64,000 bases of DNA from Merluccius polli (GCA_030340625.1 JAOPHQ010002853.1:160001-224000); one strand, 5' to 3'. Numbered from the stretch's first letter, positions 11,075 to 20,466 are shown. The notes: generated by a model not told the origin, from the letters alone. Numbers and translations are program-made.

Positions 11075-13861
11075 TCATACACGGGACAAAGCATCAGCAA
11101 CCACATTATCACGCCCTCTAATATGCCTAATGTCCAGGTTATACCCCTGCAAAATTAAACTCCACCGCATTAAACGCTGGTTGTTGTTGCGCATACGGTC
11201 AAGGAAAACTAAAGGGTTGTGATCAGTGTAGATCACCACAGGACGCACAGCACCTCCAACGTAAACCTCAAAATGCTGGAGGGCTAGCACAAGAGCCAGG
11301 GCTTCCTTCTCGATTGTTGAGTAAACACGCTGATGGTGGTTAAATTTGCGCGAGAAGAAACACACAGGATGGTCAAGGCCATCCTGGTCTTGCTGTAACA
11401 GAACAGCTCCCGCTCCTAGGTCACTCGCATCAACAGCGATGGCAAATGGCTGGGAGAAATCAGGAGCGGCAAGCACAGGCGTAGTGGTTAACACAGCTTT
11501 AACAGCCTCGAAAGCATCTTGACTCCGTGGAGTCCACTTGAAAGTCACTTTCGAGCTGAGCAAATCCGTAAGGGGCGAGGCAACGGCAGAGAAATTCTTA
11601 CAAAATGAACGGTAGTAGCCGACCATGCCCAGAAAACGGCGGAGTTCGCGACGAGTGGTGGGAGGAGGGTAATTCAAAATCACCTCGACCTTGGACTGAA
11701 CAGGACGTACCTGCCCGCGACCAACCACTTTGCCCAGGTACACAACAGTAGCCTGGCCAAACTCACATTTTGCCAGATTGATGGTCAAATTCGCGTCTGA
11801 GAGCCTGCGAAAAACGGTCGAGAGGTGTGCCATATGCAAGGGCCAAGTGGTACTATGAATCAAAAGATCATCTAAATAAGCCTCACAATAAGGCACGCCA
11901 TTTAGAACACCGTTAATAACCCTCTGAAATGTCGCTGGGGCATTTCGAAGGCCAAATGGCATCACTGTATACTGCAGAAAGTGATCTGGCGTCACAAAAG
12001 CCGATATTTCTTTGGCACGAGGTGACAGAGGAATTTGCCAGTATCCTTTCAGTAAATCAATTTTGCTTACAAATACAGCAGAGCCAAGGCGGTCGACACA
12101 ATCATCCATGCGCGGTAGCGGAAAACTGTCAGGCTTAGTGACGGCATTCACTTTTCTAAAATCCGTACAAAAACGCATGGAACCATCACTCTTTGGTACA
12201 AGTAAACAGGGCGAACTCCATGGGCTACTGCTAGATTCTGCAATGCCATTTTCCAGCATAAACTTAACCTCACTTTGGTACAGATTCCGTTTGTGGGGAT
12301 TAGTACGATAAGGATGCTGTTTTATTGGGGTTGTAGAACCCACATCAATATCGTGCACGGTTGCAGTTGTGCGGCGAGGCACATCAGGAAATAAATCCTC
12401 GTGTTGGTGTAACAGAGATTTCAAATCGTCACGTTGTGAATCAGACAAGCCACACAAAAAAGAATTCAGGTCACTAAGAACCTGAGAATTTCTCATTCTC
12501 CCTTCAACAACTTCAATGGATGGCACACGACCTTCGTCTTCAAACAGAGAGCCCGCCACGGCACCCTGTTCTGCCGACGAAGCGACCACCAGCGAAGTTG
12601 TAACTTCAGCACCATGAGACGTAGACAGCGCCGCTTTCTCTCCGCGAGCGTTGCCACTTACTTCAGTCGAAGAGCTGCACTTGGACTTCAGGTCATGAGC
12701 TGAGTCTTCTCCTCGATCACAGTACAATTTAAGACGGTTGATATGACACAAATTAGTCTTTCTCCTGCGATCTGGAGTAGAGATTACGTAATTAAGGTCG
12801 TTAACACGTCGTTCAACACGGTATGGTCCGCTGTAACGAGCCTGCAGAGCAGAGCCCATCATAGGAATTAAAACCAAAACCTTATCACCAGGTTCGAATT
12901 TTCGAGGGACAGCCCTCTGATCATACCTCTGTTTCATTCTGGTTTGACAGAGACCAAGATTTTCTTTGGCCAACTGACAGGCACGACTGAGCCTAAACCT
13001 CATTTTCGACACGTAGTCAGACAGATCATCATAGTGTTTTGTCTCAGACAACCACGCCTCTTTCAGCAGTTTTAACGGTCCACGGACAGTGTGTCCGAAA
13101 ACAAGCTCAGATGGACTGAAACCCAGACTCTCCTGTACTACTTTGCGCACGGCAAAGAGAGCAAGCGGTACACCCTCATCCCAGACACGCTCGAATTCGA
13201 GGCAAAAGGTCTTCAACATTGATTTGAGAGTTTGATGGAACCTCTCGAGTGCACCTTGACTTTGAGGGTGATATGAGCTGGATTTAACATGTTGGATCGC
13301 GAGCTGTCGCATAGCCTCCGCGAACACACGGGACATGAAATTGGTACCGCGGTCTGTCTGAACAGTTTTTGGTAGACCGAAGAGAGAGAAGAATCTCATC
13401 AGGGCCTTAATGACGATAGGCGCCGTAATCCTACGGAGCGGAATTGCCTCGGGAAAACGAGTTAGGCTACACATAATGGTGAGCAGCCACTGATTTCCAG
13501 ACTTTGTCCGGGGCAATGGTCCAACACAGTCTATGATAACGTGCTCAAACGGTTCAGAGCTAACAGGAATCGGCTGTAATGGCGCAGGTGGAATCACCTG
13601 GTTCGGCTTTCCCGTGATCTGGCACGAATGACATGTTCGACAGTAATTCACGACATCTTTCTTAATACCTGGCCAAAAGAAATGGCGTAAAATCCTATCT
13701 GTGGTTTTATTCACGCCAAGATGACCAGCAAAGTGATGGTCATGAGCTAAACTCAACACCTCATCACGAAAAGAGACACGGGACAACGATCTGAAACAGG
13801 ACTCTCCACTCATCTTGTGAAGAGGCCGTAAGAGGTCTCCACTTGCGCAATAAAACACCAT
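11075..13861 (-). CDS. Gmr1-like pol: integrase - reverse transcriptase - RNase H
   Basis: A 928-codon frame. The integrase comes first: HHCC finger (H43, H47, C77, C80), D111, D170 and E206 with the classical 35-residue D-E spacing, then a GPY/F-like module near residue 344 (RYSGPYRV). Reverse transcriptase follows at about 500-690, with MPFGLRNAPATFQR and the YLDD catalytic box at 662-665. RNase H is at about 805-928 (D811, E851, D880), ending in VADALSRV. The first 25 or so residues before SRVSFRDEVL do not look like integrase. The true entry is from the upstream protease frame by a 1-nt frame change near 13780, so the ATG at 13861 is probably not the natural start. Encoded product: DNA synthesis and integration enzymes of the retrotransposon. 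Confidence 0.92.
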   Translation of the reverse strand: MVFYCASGDLLRPLHKMSGESCFRSLSRVSFRDEVLSLAHDHHFAGHLGVNKTTDRILRHFFWPGIKKDVVNYCRTCHSCQITGKPNQVIPPAPLQPIPVSSEPFEHVIIDCVGPLPRTKSGNQWLLTIMCSLTRFPEAIPLRRITAPIVIKALMRFFSLFGLPKTVQTDRGTNFMSRVFAEAMRQLAIQHVKSSSYHPQSQGALERFHQTLKSMLKTFCLEFERVWDEGVPLALFAVRKVVQESLGFSPSELVFGHTVRGPLKLLKEAWLSETKHYDDLSDYVSKMRFRLSRACQLAKENLGLCQTRMKQRYDQRAVPRKFEPGDKVLVLIPMMGSALQARYSGPYRVERRVNDLNYVISTPDRRRKTNLCHINRLKLYCDRGEDSAHDLKSKCSSSTEVSGNARGEKAALSTSHGAEVTTSLVVASSAEQGAVAGSLFEDEGRVPSIEVVEGRMRNSQVLSDLNSFLCGLSDSQRDDLKSLLHQHEDLFPDVPRRTTATVHDIDVGSTTPIKQHPYRTNPHKRNLYQSEVKFMLENGIAESSSSPWSSPCLLVPKSDGSMRFCTDFRKVNAVTKPDSFPLPRMDDCVDRLGSAVFVSKIDLLKGYWQIPLSPRAKEISAFVTPDHFLQYTVMPFGLRNAPATFQRVINGVLNGVPYCEAYLDDLLIHSTTWPLHMAHLSTVFRRLSDANLTINLAKCEFGQATVVYLGKVVGRGQVRPVQSKVEVILNYPPPTTRRELRRFLGMVGYYRSFCKNFSAVASPLTDLLSSKVTFKWTPRSQDAFEAVKAVLTTTPVLAAPDFSQPFAIAVDASDLGAGAVLLQQDQDGLDHPVCFFSRKFNHHQRVYSTIEKEALALVLALQHFEVYVGGAVRPVVIYTDHNPLVFLDRMRNNNQRLMRWSLILQGYNLDIRHIRGRDNVVADALSRV

Positions 13862-14789
13862 CTCTTATAAAATAGCCCTGCGGCGAATGCTCAATGTCCT
13901 CTAGGGACATAGCATCAGTAAAGAGCTTAGAAAGAGAAGGGTCATTTTCCTGTTCCTTAATAAGTTGCTCTCGACTCATAAAAAGTTTAGGAACATCAGG
14001 AGAAGACGACAATGAATCAGACTTCTGAAACAAATCACTATCGTTAGCAAGTGAAGGACGAGCAATAAATGTATCACTAAGATCAATTACTGCATCTCGT
14101 TGATCCTCAATAAAAGTCTCTTGAGCGCGTCTCGCCATTGCGCGAGTGACAACGCTAGAGGAAAATACCTCAGGAAATTTAAATGACAGGTCATCATTAG
14201 TTAATGTTTTCGGAGAAACATGAGACATAATAGGGCCAGGCAAAACTTTTCCACCACACAAATCGTTACCAAGTAGCATTGCTACACCTGCAATAGGCAG
14301 AGAGGGGCGTATGCCCACTGTAACGTTGTCAGTAACCAAGTCAGACATTAAAGAAATCTCATGCAAAGGGACATTAACAAAACCCATTTCAAATCCAGTA
14401 ACAAGAACACTATTGCCAGTAAACGTCTTGTCACCGAAAGGCAAAACATCTTGCAAAATAAAACTCTGTGATGCCCCAGTGTCGCGCAGGATTTTGATTG
14501 GAACGCGCGCACTAGGCTCACCAGGCAGAGCTACAGATCCTTCCATTATGAATGGAGCAAAGCTATTGGTGTCTTTCTTAAATACAGGGGGGTTAGTCAC
14601 ACACAAACCGACCTCTGTTTTACTTGAAGCTGATTGATAAGCTGCCTTGTTCTTGTTCTTGAGTTTGTAACACTCGGCAATGACATGGCCTCGTTTCTTG
14701 CAGTAACCACAGATCGAGCTTGTAGCTTTAGATACCGACTCTCGGCTAACTGAAGAGTGAACAGAATCAGACACAGCTTCCTTAGTTGT
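13764..14789 (-). CDS. Gmr1-like nucleocapsid zinc knuckle and aspartic protease
   Basis: An open frame continuing in the same frame as gag directly after its UAG stop. It contains a CCHC knuckle (CGYCKKRGHVIAEC) near the N-terminus, then a retropepsin-like active site (ILRDTGASQSFIL) and the MLLGNDL motif. The C-terminal part (YFIRDGVLLRKWRP, EWRVLFQIVVP) is the segment that precedes integrase in Gypsy pol, after which the frame ends at 13764-13766. There is no ATG near the beginning, so expression must depend on readthrough of the gag stop, or the stop is a mutation. Confidence 0.85.
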   Translation of the reverse strand, partial: TTKEAVSDSVHSSVSRESVSKATSSICGYCKKRGHVIAECYKLKNKNKAAYQSASSKTEVGLCVTNPPVFKKDTNSFAPFIMEGSVALPGEPSARVPIKILRDTGASQSFILQDVLPFGDKTFTGNSVLVTGFEMGFVNVPLHEISLMSDLVTDNVTVGIRPSLPIAGVAMLLGNDLCGGKVLPGPIMSHVSPKTLTNDDLSFKFPEVFSSSVVTRAMARRAQETFIEDQRDAVIDLSDTFIARPSLANDSDLFQKSDSLSSSPDVPKLFMSREQLIKEQENDPSLSKLFTDAMSLEDIEHSPQGYFIRDGVLLRKWRPLTASSQDEWRVLFQIVVPCLFS

Positions 14790-15818
14790 CTAGGACACCT
14801 TTAGACCAGTCACGTATTGGGGAAATTTAGCAACAGAGGGGACACGCTTATGTGTAAGCACATACTCGTCAGCCAACACGGCTGCACGAGCAGGAGTTAA
14901 ATCTTTGTGTTCACTGACATGGGTAGCAACAGATTGTGGCAGACAGTTTTTAAAATCTTCGAGAACCATCAAATCACGAAGCGCTGGGAAGGTTGTCACT
15001 TCCTGAGAGTTAAGCCAGCGATCAAAGAGCATTTCCTTTTCCCTAACATACTCCACATATGTCAGAGCTTCGGGCTTCTGGTAGTTACGAAACTTTTGTC
15101 GATAGGCTTCAGGCACAAGAGAATATATACGTAAAACCGCCTGCTTGACTTTATCATAATCCGCCGCGTCTTCGAGACTCAAAGCGGAATACACTTCCTG
15201 CGCTTTTCCAATGAAAACACATTGTAAAGTCATGGTCCAGATGTCCTTGGGCCATTTAAGCGTAGTGGCTACACGCTCGAAGTGTGCAAAAAACTTATCA
15301 ACTTCCGCCTCCCGAAAAGGTGGAACCACGCGAATGTTTCGCGTCACGTCAAATTGATCTGACCTAAATGGAACACCCATCTCACGGGCCTTCAACTCTA
15401 ACTCCTTAATACTCAGTGCTTGTGCAAACTCACGATCTTTCATTCTTAGTTTGTGTTCTCTTTTCTCTCGTTCACGTACTGTCTGTCTTTCATACTCCAA
15501 TGCAGTTTTCTCTCTTTCCCACTCAATTTCTTTTCCTCTCAATTCTAACCTTTTCAACTCTAGTGCAGCTTTACTAGGTGAAGGTGAATGAGAAACAGGT
15601 TCTATATTACCCCGTAAAGGTGACGAAGGAGGAGGCGCTTTCTCAAGTACGCCAAGACCTCGCAGGTCTCCAATGAGCTTCTCCTGGATTTCTCTCTTGT
15701 TAGTATTACCACGCACGTCAAGCTTGTAGTGACCAGCAACCCTAACAAGATCATCACGCGTAATCGTTAATAAAGCCTCCACAGTCGGAGCCAGTACATA
15801 CGCGTCTAAATCAAACAT
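14790..15818 (-). CDS. Gmr1-like gag (matrix/capsid part)
   Basis: The frame opens with ATG at 15818 (MFDLDAYVLAPTVEALL). Upstream in-frame codons start with TTG at 15854 and are less likely to be used. The N-terminus resembles a SAP-like helix-extension-helix (ITRDDLVRVAGHYKLDVRG). A charged coiled-coil segment follows (LKRLELRGKEIEWEREKTAL...), then a SCAN/capsid-like region (FRNYQKPEALTYVEYVREKE ... FKNCLPQSVATHVSEHKDLT). It ends at UAG 14790-14792, upstream of the zinc knuckle, which would normally belong to Gag. This arrangement makes the stop notable. Confidence 0.88.
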   Translation of the reverse strand: MFDLDAYVLAPTVEALLTITRDDLVRVAGHYKLDVRGNTNKREIQEKLIGDLRGLGVLEKAPPPSSPLRGNIEPVSHSPSPSKAALELKRLELRGKEIEWEREKTALEYERQTVREREKREHKLRMKDREFAQALSIKELELKAREMGVPFRSDQFDVTRNIRVVPPFREAEVDKFFAHFERVATTLKWPKDIWTMTLQCVFIGKAQEVYSALSLEDAADYDKVKQAVLRIYSLVPEAYRQKFRNYQKPEALTYVEYVREKEMLFDRWLNSQEVTTFPALRDLMVLEDFKNCLPQSVATHVSEHKDLTPARAAVLADEYVLTHKRVPSVAKFPQYVTGLKVS

Positions 15819-16034
15819 GATTAAGAGAAAAACAGAAAAATCGCAATAGGCCAAAAATATGAAAAATGCACTTATATATAATCACCAAAAATCCACGGCA
15901 CATAAGAACTGAAGGGCGATCACAGCACAACCGATGCGCAGCCTAAGCCGATGCGCACCACGGAAAAAGATTTACACGCAGTGAAAATCGAAATGTTCAA
16001 AAAGCTCAAAAAGACTAAATATAGTTCAAAAATT

Positions 16035-16046
16035 GACAAGCCCCCA
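16035..16046 (-). other. Primer-binding site of the Gmr1-like element
   Basis: Four bases inside the 5' LTR the element strand reads TGGGGGCTTGTC. This matches the 3' end complement of tRNA-Pro (TGGGGGCTCGTC) at 11 of 12 positions. Placement next to the LTR supports the call. The match does not extend further. Confidence 0.6.
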
Positions 16047-16050
16047 TATA

Positions 16051-16717
16051 TGTTACGGCCCCATAGAGGGTTTTAAAAATGGCACCAGAACACGAGACCG
16101 TAGACCAGAGGTGACGGTGCAAAAAGGTGATTTAATAAATCAGAGTTAACACAGAGCATGGTGGCAATAATCATGAAATCAGTAGAACAAAACAGAAAGA
16201 AAAACCCCTGACCACACATAACTGAAAATAATAATAAACTTACTCGTTCCCGTTTGGAAATCAAAGACAATACACCCATACGTGAGTCTTCCGGGTCCAC
16301 TGCTTCCTACTCTACCTAACCCTAACATAAATAGCGTGAACAAAAACCATCACCAATACCACCAGCCCAAAAATAGTAAATTAAACGATGAAGAACAAAG
16401 AATAATCCCCTACGGGTAAAGTGCTTAACGCACAGCAACTGCATAAGTCCATAAAGTTCAAATGAAGAAAGGTGATGTGCCGACGTGGCACATCGCAACG
16501 CGGCCCTGCGTCAGCTCAGGCGAGGAAAATTCGAAAAGCCCGCCGGAAGAAGGAAATCTCCAGGACGTCAAACGCGCTGTCCTTATATAGGCGGTAGCCC
16601 ATCCCTCAATCACCAGTCCGCTGCAAGACGCCAGATGGCCTGTAGGGGGACAACGCTGAACAACACAGAGTGCAATGCACGGCAACCACTGCTCAACTCC
16701 CCCCTAGTTGCGTAACA
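16051..16717 (-). repeat. 5' LTR of the Gmr1-like element
   Basis: 667 bp, ending in the target-site duplication CTGAC at 16718-16722. Nearly identical to the 3' LTR. Confidence 0.95.
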
Positions 16718-16722
16718 CTGAC

Positions 16723-17184
16723 CGAAACCCAAAACCCAGCAGTCACTGATAATGTCCGTCAAGCCCTTGCCAACCAGGGCGTCCTCTTGGGACAACACAT
16801 AGATTCTCCAGGACATCAGGGCAGGTTTCCAGAGGCTTTCGGCCAAATGACACAGCTCCACAACCAAATAGATTGAAACTCCCCTCCGCTCACCCTGTAG
16901 CACAGCTGACCTGGGATAATGTGATATTTTGGTTGTGTAGCCATTATTCGTGGTTAGGAGCGATATCGTCTGATATAGCAGTGTTGTAGGGGTTAAAATA
17001 GCAGCACATCCATATTGCCCATGCACCTAACACTAGACATGTTAAAACCAAGCCAACCAAGGTGCCCTTGGTTGGCTATTGCCTGTTTTCCTGACTCCCA
17101 GTTGTTTACAATAAATCCTCAGTTCTTAACTCAGTCTCCTGTGTTGTGTCTGCGTTTGGATTGATCAGTTTCTGTCATGACAAA
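16723..17184 (+). mobile_element. Older Gypsy remnant, right part (gag start and LTR tail)
   Basis: 16730-16870 reads in one frame as a Gypsy gag N-terminus (TDNVRQALANQGVLLGQH), similar in type to the start of the chromovirus gag at 59471. About 190 bp later the LTR tail seen at 10020-10118 recurs (17073-17184). It is the target into which the Gmr1-like element jumped. Confidence 0.55.
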
Positions 17185-17462
17185 TACTGGAAGTTAGGAT
17201 AAAACCTGCTTGTGGCTGCCTGATAACTTCACATACATCAGCACAAAGTAGCAGATCAATAGCCAGACAAAGAGGTTACTGTGTGCAGCCTCTAATCTGT
17301 GTTTTGGGAATTTATGTTTGCTGATTCTTGCACTCAACTCTAGAAAAAATTCTCGAAATCCTGCCTCTGTGTTAGCCTCGTGAGCCCATTCAAATGTTCA
17401 CGTTGGCGTTTCGCAGTGATCTGCAGAGAGAAACACAATGTCAGCTCGCCAGAGCAGGGTGG

Positions 17463-17922
17463 CCTATCTTGAAGGCTGTTCTAACCAAAAGGTTCTGATG
17501 ACACCCCAATGAACCGTCACAGTCAAATTGTTACATCAACCAAGCGATAGACTGCAGAAATCTTTTCACATTTTTTAGCTATGACATATTCACAGTAATT
17601 GAACCTATTCAAACCCACTGTGCTCCATGTGACAGAGTAGAGGAGGGAGGCTATGCAGAGTCCAAGTCTTGAGTCTCTTGCGGAAGATATTTGACTCACT
17701 CATTTCTCTTGTAGGGAATATGTTTTCAAGTCTGTTTCATTTAACTAAACTTGCTCAGGTCATTCCCTGATCAGCAAGTGGCCGTTTGCATTACATAAAA
17801 CTGCATTAATCCAAATGTTAATTTCCCTCCCTGAACAAGATATGCTATTGCAGCACTTTCATATGAGTGAGATAAACCTGAGAGTGAAAAGAGACTGATT
17901 AGGAATAGGGTTGAGTTTAAAT
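17463..17922. repeat. Duplicated ~460-bp segment, copy 1
   Basis: From CTTGAAGG to the GAATAGGGTTGAGTTTAAA end, this matches 27188-27662 in the same orientation at roughly 90% identity with small indels. No inverted ends, poly-A or coding frame are visible. The second copy lies in gabrg1 intron 1. Confidence 0.85.
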
Positions 17923-18346
17923 AATAATAGGAGGCTAACTATGTGACTCTTTGGAGAAAGGAAGAAAGATAGGTTGATTTGTCACAATGGGGAAGAAGGG
18001 AGAGTAGCTGCAGATGATTTACTGTTCTGCTGTGTCTTGTGTTGAAAGGTAATAGTTTGTCACTTCATGATGTACTTGTTATTACAGGAGCTATTATTGC
18101 TTTTTCTAAATTTAAGAAGTCTATTGCTAAACATTTCTAAATGAGAACATTGTACAAAAGCTAATCTTACAAAGAGGACATATTTTAGTTCACATATGAA
18201 TAATTTGTTGAACTGCACACACTTATAGCTTCACTGTAATTTCTACATATAATTGCAACAATCATATTTAGTGCACTTAATGGTGAACTACATTTGTCAC
18301 ATTCCTACAGGCCTTAACTTAACGCTGTTGTTGGGAATGTGCTTTG

Positions 18347-18504
18347 GGTCCGTGTATGAAGTATAATTCATTTACAGTTGTTCACGTTGTATAATGAAAA
18401 AGGCCAGTTTAGGGGGTATTGCCTAATTTCATTGTCCGAGACGTGCAATGCAATTCAGCGCGCCAAAGCGTCAGCTTGTTCCATTATCCAAGTTGTACAA
18501 TGAA
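18347..18504 (+). repeat. 158-bp dispersed repeat, copy 1 (inverted to 23011-23168)
   Basis: Nearly identical (about four mismatches by eye) to the reverse complement of 23011-23168. It contains CAATTCAGCGCGCCAAAGCG. The flanking sequences differ. It is either the terminal repeats of one large element or two independent insertions. Confidence 0.85.
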
Positions 18505-18649
18505 TTAATTAATTAACATAACATGACATAGCTGTCAGTCATACAGTCATATTTCTGCCACTTTCCCACAACTGATTGTGAATAAATTGCAAATGGTAGC
18601 AAACACTGGAATTATTATAGAGTGCTGTGATTCATGATTAATTTATAGG

Positions 18650-18909
18650 CAGGCCCGGTTCTACGGGGGTGCATAAGCATGCATTGCAAAAAATTGTTTG
18701 CACCCTCAATTGAAAAAAGGAGGGAGAAAATTCCGACAATCGCGTACCCCCCCCCCCCCCCCCCCCCCGTCGACAATCGCGTACCAGCGCACCCCCCCCC
18801 CCCCGTCGACAATCGCGTACTGGTCCCCACCACTTCCATAGTAGCCTACTGGTGCACCCCCTGTAATCTCAGATGCACCCCAAGGCATTCTGTTCTGGAA
18901 CCGGGCCTG
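18650..18909 (+). mobile_element. hAT MITE A, copy 1 (8-bp TSD TTTATAGG)
   Basis: A 260-bp element with termini CAGGCCCGGTTC and GAACCGGGCCTG, flanked by a perfect 8-bp duplication TTTATAGG (18642-18649, 18910-18917), which is the hAT signature. The interior carries three copies of a (G)TCGACAATCGCG-type motif separated by poly-C tracts. No coding capacity. Confidence 0.93.
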
Positions 18910-18917
18910 TTTATAGG

Positions 18918-19017
18918 GATGCTCCGATCAATCGGCCGCCGATCGTTATCGGCCGATATGGACCCTAAACAGGTTGATCGGTGGGCTCTCAAAGTGCAGA
19001 TCAGAAAAGCCGATCGC

Positions 19018-19049
<32 letters not shown>

Positions 19050-19385
19050 TATTTATTTTTTTTGTATCCGAGACTGTTTTTCTGTGCGTGCAGGCCCGGT
19101 TCCAGAACAGAATGCCTTGGGGTGCATCTGAGATTACAGGGGGTGCACCAGTAGGCTACTATGAAAGTGGTGGGGACCAGTACGCGATTGTCGACGGGGG
19201 GTGCGCGCGATTGTCGACGGGGCCGGGGGGGGGGAATTTTCTCCCTCCTTTTTTCAATTGAGGGTGCAAACAATTTTTTGGGGGGTGCAATGCATGCTTA
19301 TGCACCCCCGTAGAACCGGGCCTGTGTGCGTGACGTAAATTATGTGAGATTGTTTTGTTTTCCGCGCGTGACGTAAATTCAGGCA
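18918..19385. repeat. GATCGGCCGAT-type interspersed repeat, interrupted
   Basis: Starts with a palindrome-rich block around GCTCCGATCAATCGGCCGCC and continues past an AT run (about 19023-19050). It is interrupted by hAT MITE A copy 2 at 19091-19324, since the TGTGCGTG target duplication lies inside it. The right boundary is uncertain. Family not named. Confidence 0.5.
19091..19324 (-). mobile_element. hAT MITE A, copy 2 (8-bp TSD TGTGCGTG)
   Basis: The same family as 18650-18909 in reverse orientation, 234 bp, flanked by a perfect duplication TGTGCGTG (19083-19090, 19325-19332). It holds two CGCGATTGTCGAC motifs next to poly-G. It is shorter than copy 1 because its poly-G tracts and motif number differ. 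Confidence 0.93.
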
Positions 19386-19539
19386 TGCAAACTAGTCACC
19401 TTTCGGTGAAATTCGCCGTTTTGAAGACAAAATGTACCGCTTGTGTGATTTGTGGAGATCCGTTGAGAAATGTTTTTTAGGGGGGGGGGGGGGGGGGGGG
19501 GAGAGGCGAGCGGGCAGAGAGAAGACGCAGCATTCTGTC

Positions 19540-19920
19540 ACCGTCAATATCCACTATAAGCGAATGATCGCGCGCAATGTGCCGCCTCCATTCACTTTGT
19601 ATGGGACGCGAGCAATTCGCTGCGCAAAGCACGCTGGGATTGCTTGCGGCGCGGAGCCAGCTGCGGCGCGGCCTGGCTCCGCTTCTGAATTTGCATAAAG
19701 TTGGGAGATTTCAACTTTATGCAAATACGAGCGGCGCGAATCCACGATCACCATTCAGCAAACAGGACGTGGGCGCGGGCCGTGACGTTGATCCCTCTGA
19801 TTCATTACCACAATGCGGGCGGGAGCTAATTGATCCACTAGTCAACACGCCCCCAGCGAACGAGTCTTCAAGGCGGCGCGATGTCACGCGGATAATTCGC
19901 GTATAGTGGATATTCACGGT
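19540..19920 (+). mobile_element. Unclassified TIR element with octamer palindrome, copy 1
   Basis: A 381-bp element bounded by inverted ends ACCGT-AATATCCACTATA. It contains a perfect 15-bp-arm hairpin at 19689-19726 whose ends are the POU octamers ATTTGCAT and ATGCAAAT. No transposase and no obvious target duplication. About 95% identical to 20084-20466. Confidence 0.85.
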
Positions 19921-20083
19921 CAGGCGGCACGACAAGTGGGCGCACTCCCGTGGAACTGACGCTTCCGTGCTCGTCGAACGCATGCGCGCGCTCGTGGGAG
20001 CCGTTGGAAGAGTTGAGAACTGTTTACATCTTTTTGACGCGGCGGTTGAAAAATCTGAATCGTGCTCCTCCGCCCGTCACTTC

Positions 20084-20466
20084 ACGCTGAATATCCACTA
20101 TAAGCGAATGATCGCGCGCGGTTTGCCGCCTCCATTCACTTTCTATGGGACGCGAGCAATTCGCTGCGCAAAGCACGCTGGGATTGCTTGCGGCGCGGAG
20201 CCAGCTGCGGCACTGCCTGGCTCGGCTTCTGAATTTGCATAAAGTTGGGAGATTTCAACTTTATGCAAATACGAGCGGCGCGAATCCACGCGGTCACCAT
20301 TCAGCAAACAGGACGTGGGCGTGGGCCGTGACGATGATCCCTCTGATTCATTACCACAATGCGGGCGGGAACTAATTGATCCACTAGTCAACACGCCCCC
20401 AGCGACCGAGTTTTCAAGGCGGCGCGATGTCACGCGGATAATTCGCGTATAGTGGATATTCAGCGT
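20084..20466 (+). mobile_element. Unclassified TIR element with octamer palindrome, copy 2
   Basis: The second, direct-orientation copy, starting 163 bp after copy 1, with termini ACGCTGAATATCCACTATA. The octamer hairpin is conserved at 20233-20270. The inverted symmetry continues a few bases into what would be the flanks of a 9-bp core TIR, so the true end is uncertain. Confidence 0.85.

Larger units (their letters stand above)
10140..16717 (-). mobile_element. Gmr1-like Ty3/Gypsy retrotransposon, nearly intact
   Basis: A complete LTR retrotransposon on the minus strand. It has two 667-bp LTRs that differ at only two positions I could find, TG/CA termini (TGTTACG...CGTAACA), and a perfect 5-bp target-site duplication CTGAC (10135-10139 and 16718-16722). 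Its domain order is gag, protease, integrase, RT, RNase H. That integrase-before-RT order is known from the Gmr1 group first described in Atlantic cod and otherwise typifies Ty1/copia. The proteins themselves are Gypsy-like. The reading frame is interrupted by a UAG at 14790-14792 and a 1-nt frame change near 13780. The near identity of the LTRs implies a very recent insertion. Confidence 0.93.

Noticed and set aside
11075..13861. Ty1/copia element, because integrase precedes RT
   Set aside because: Motifs (MPFGLRNAPATFQ, YLDD, GPY/F-like module, RNase H ending VADALSRV) are Ty3/Gypsy-like; the order fits the Gmr1 group.
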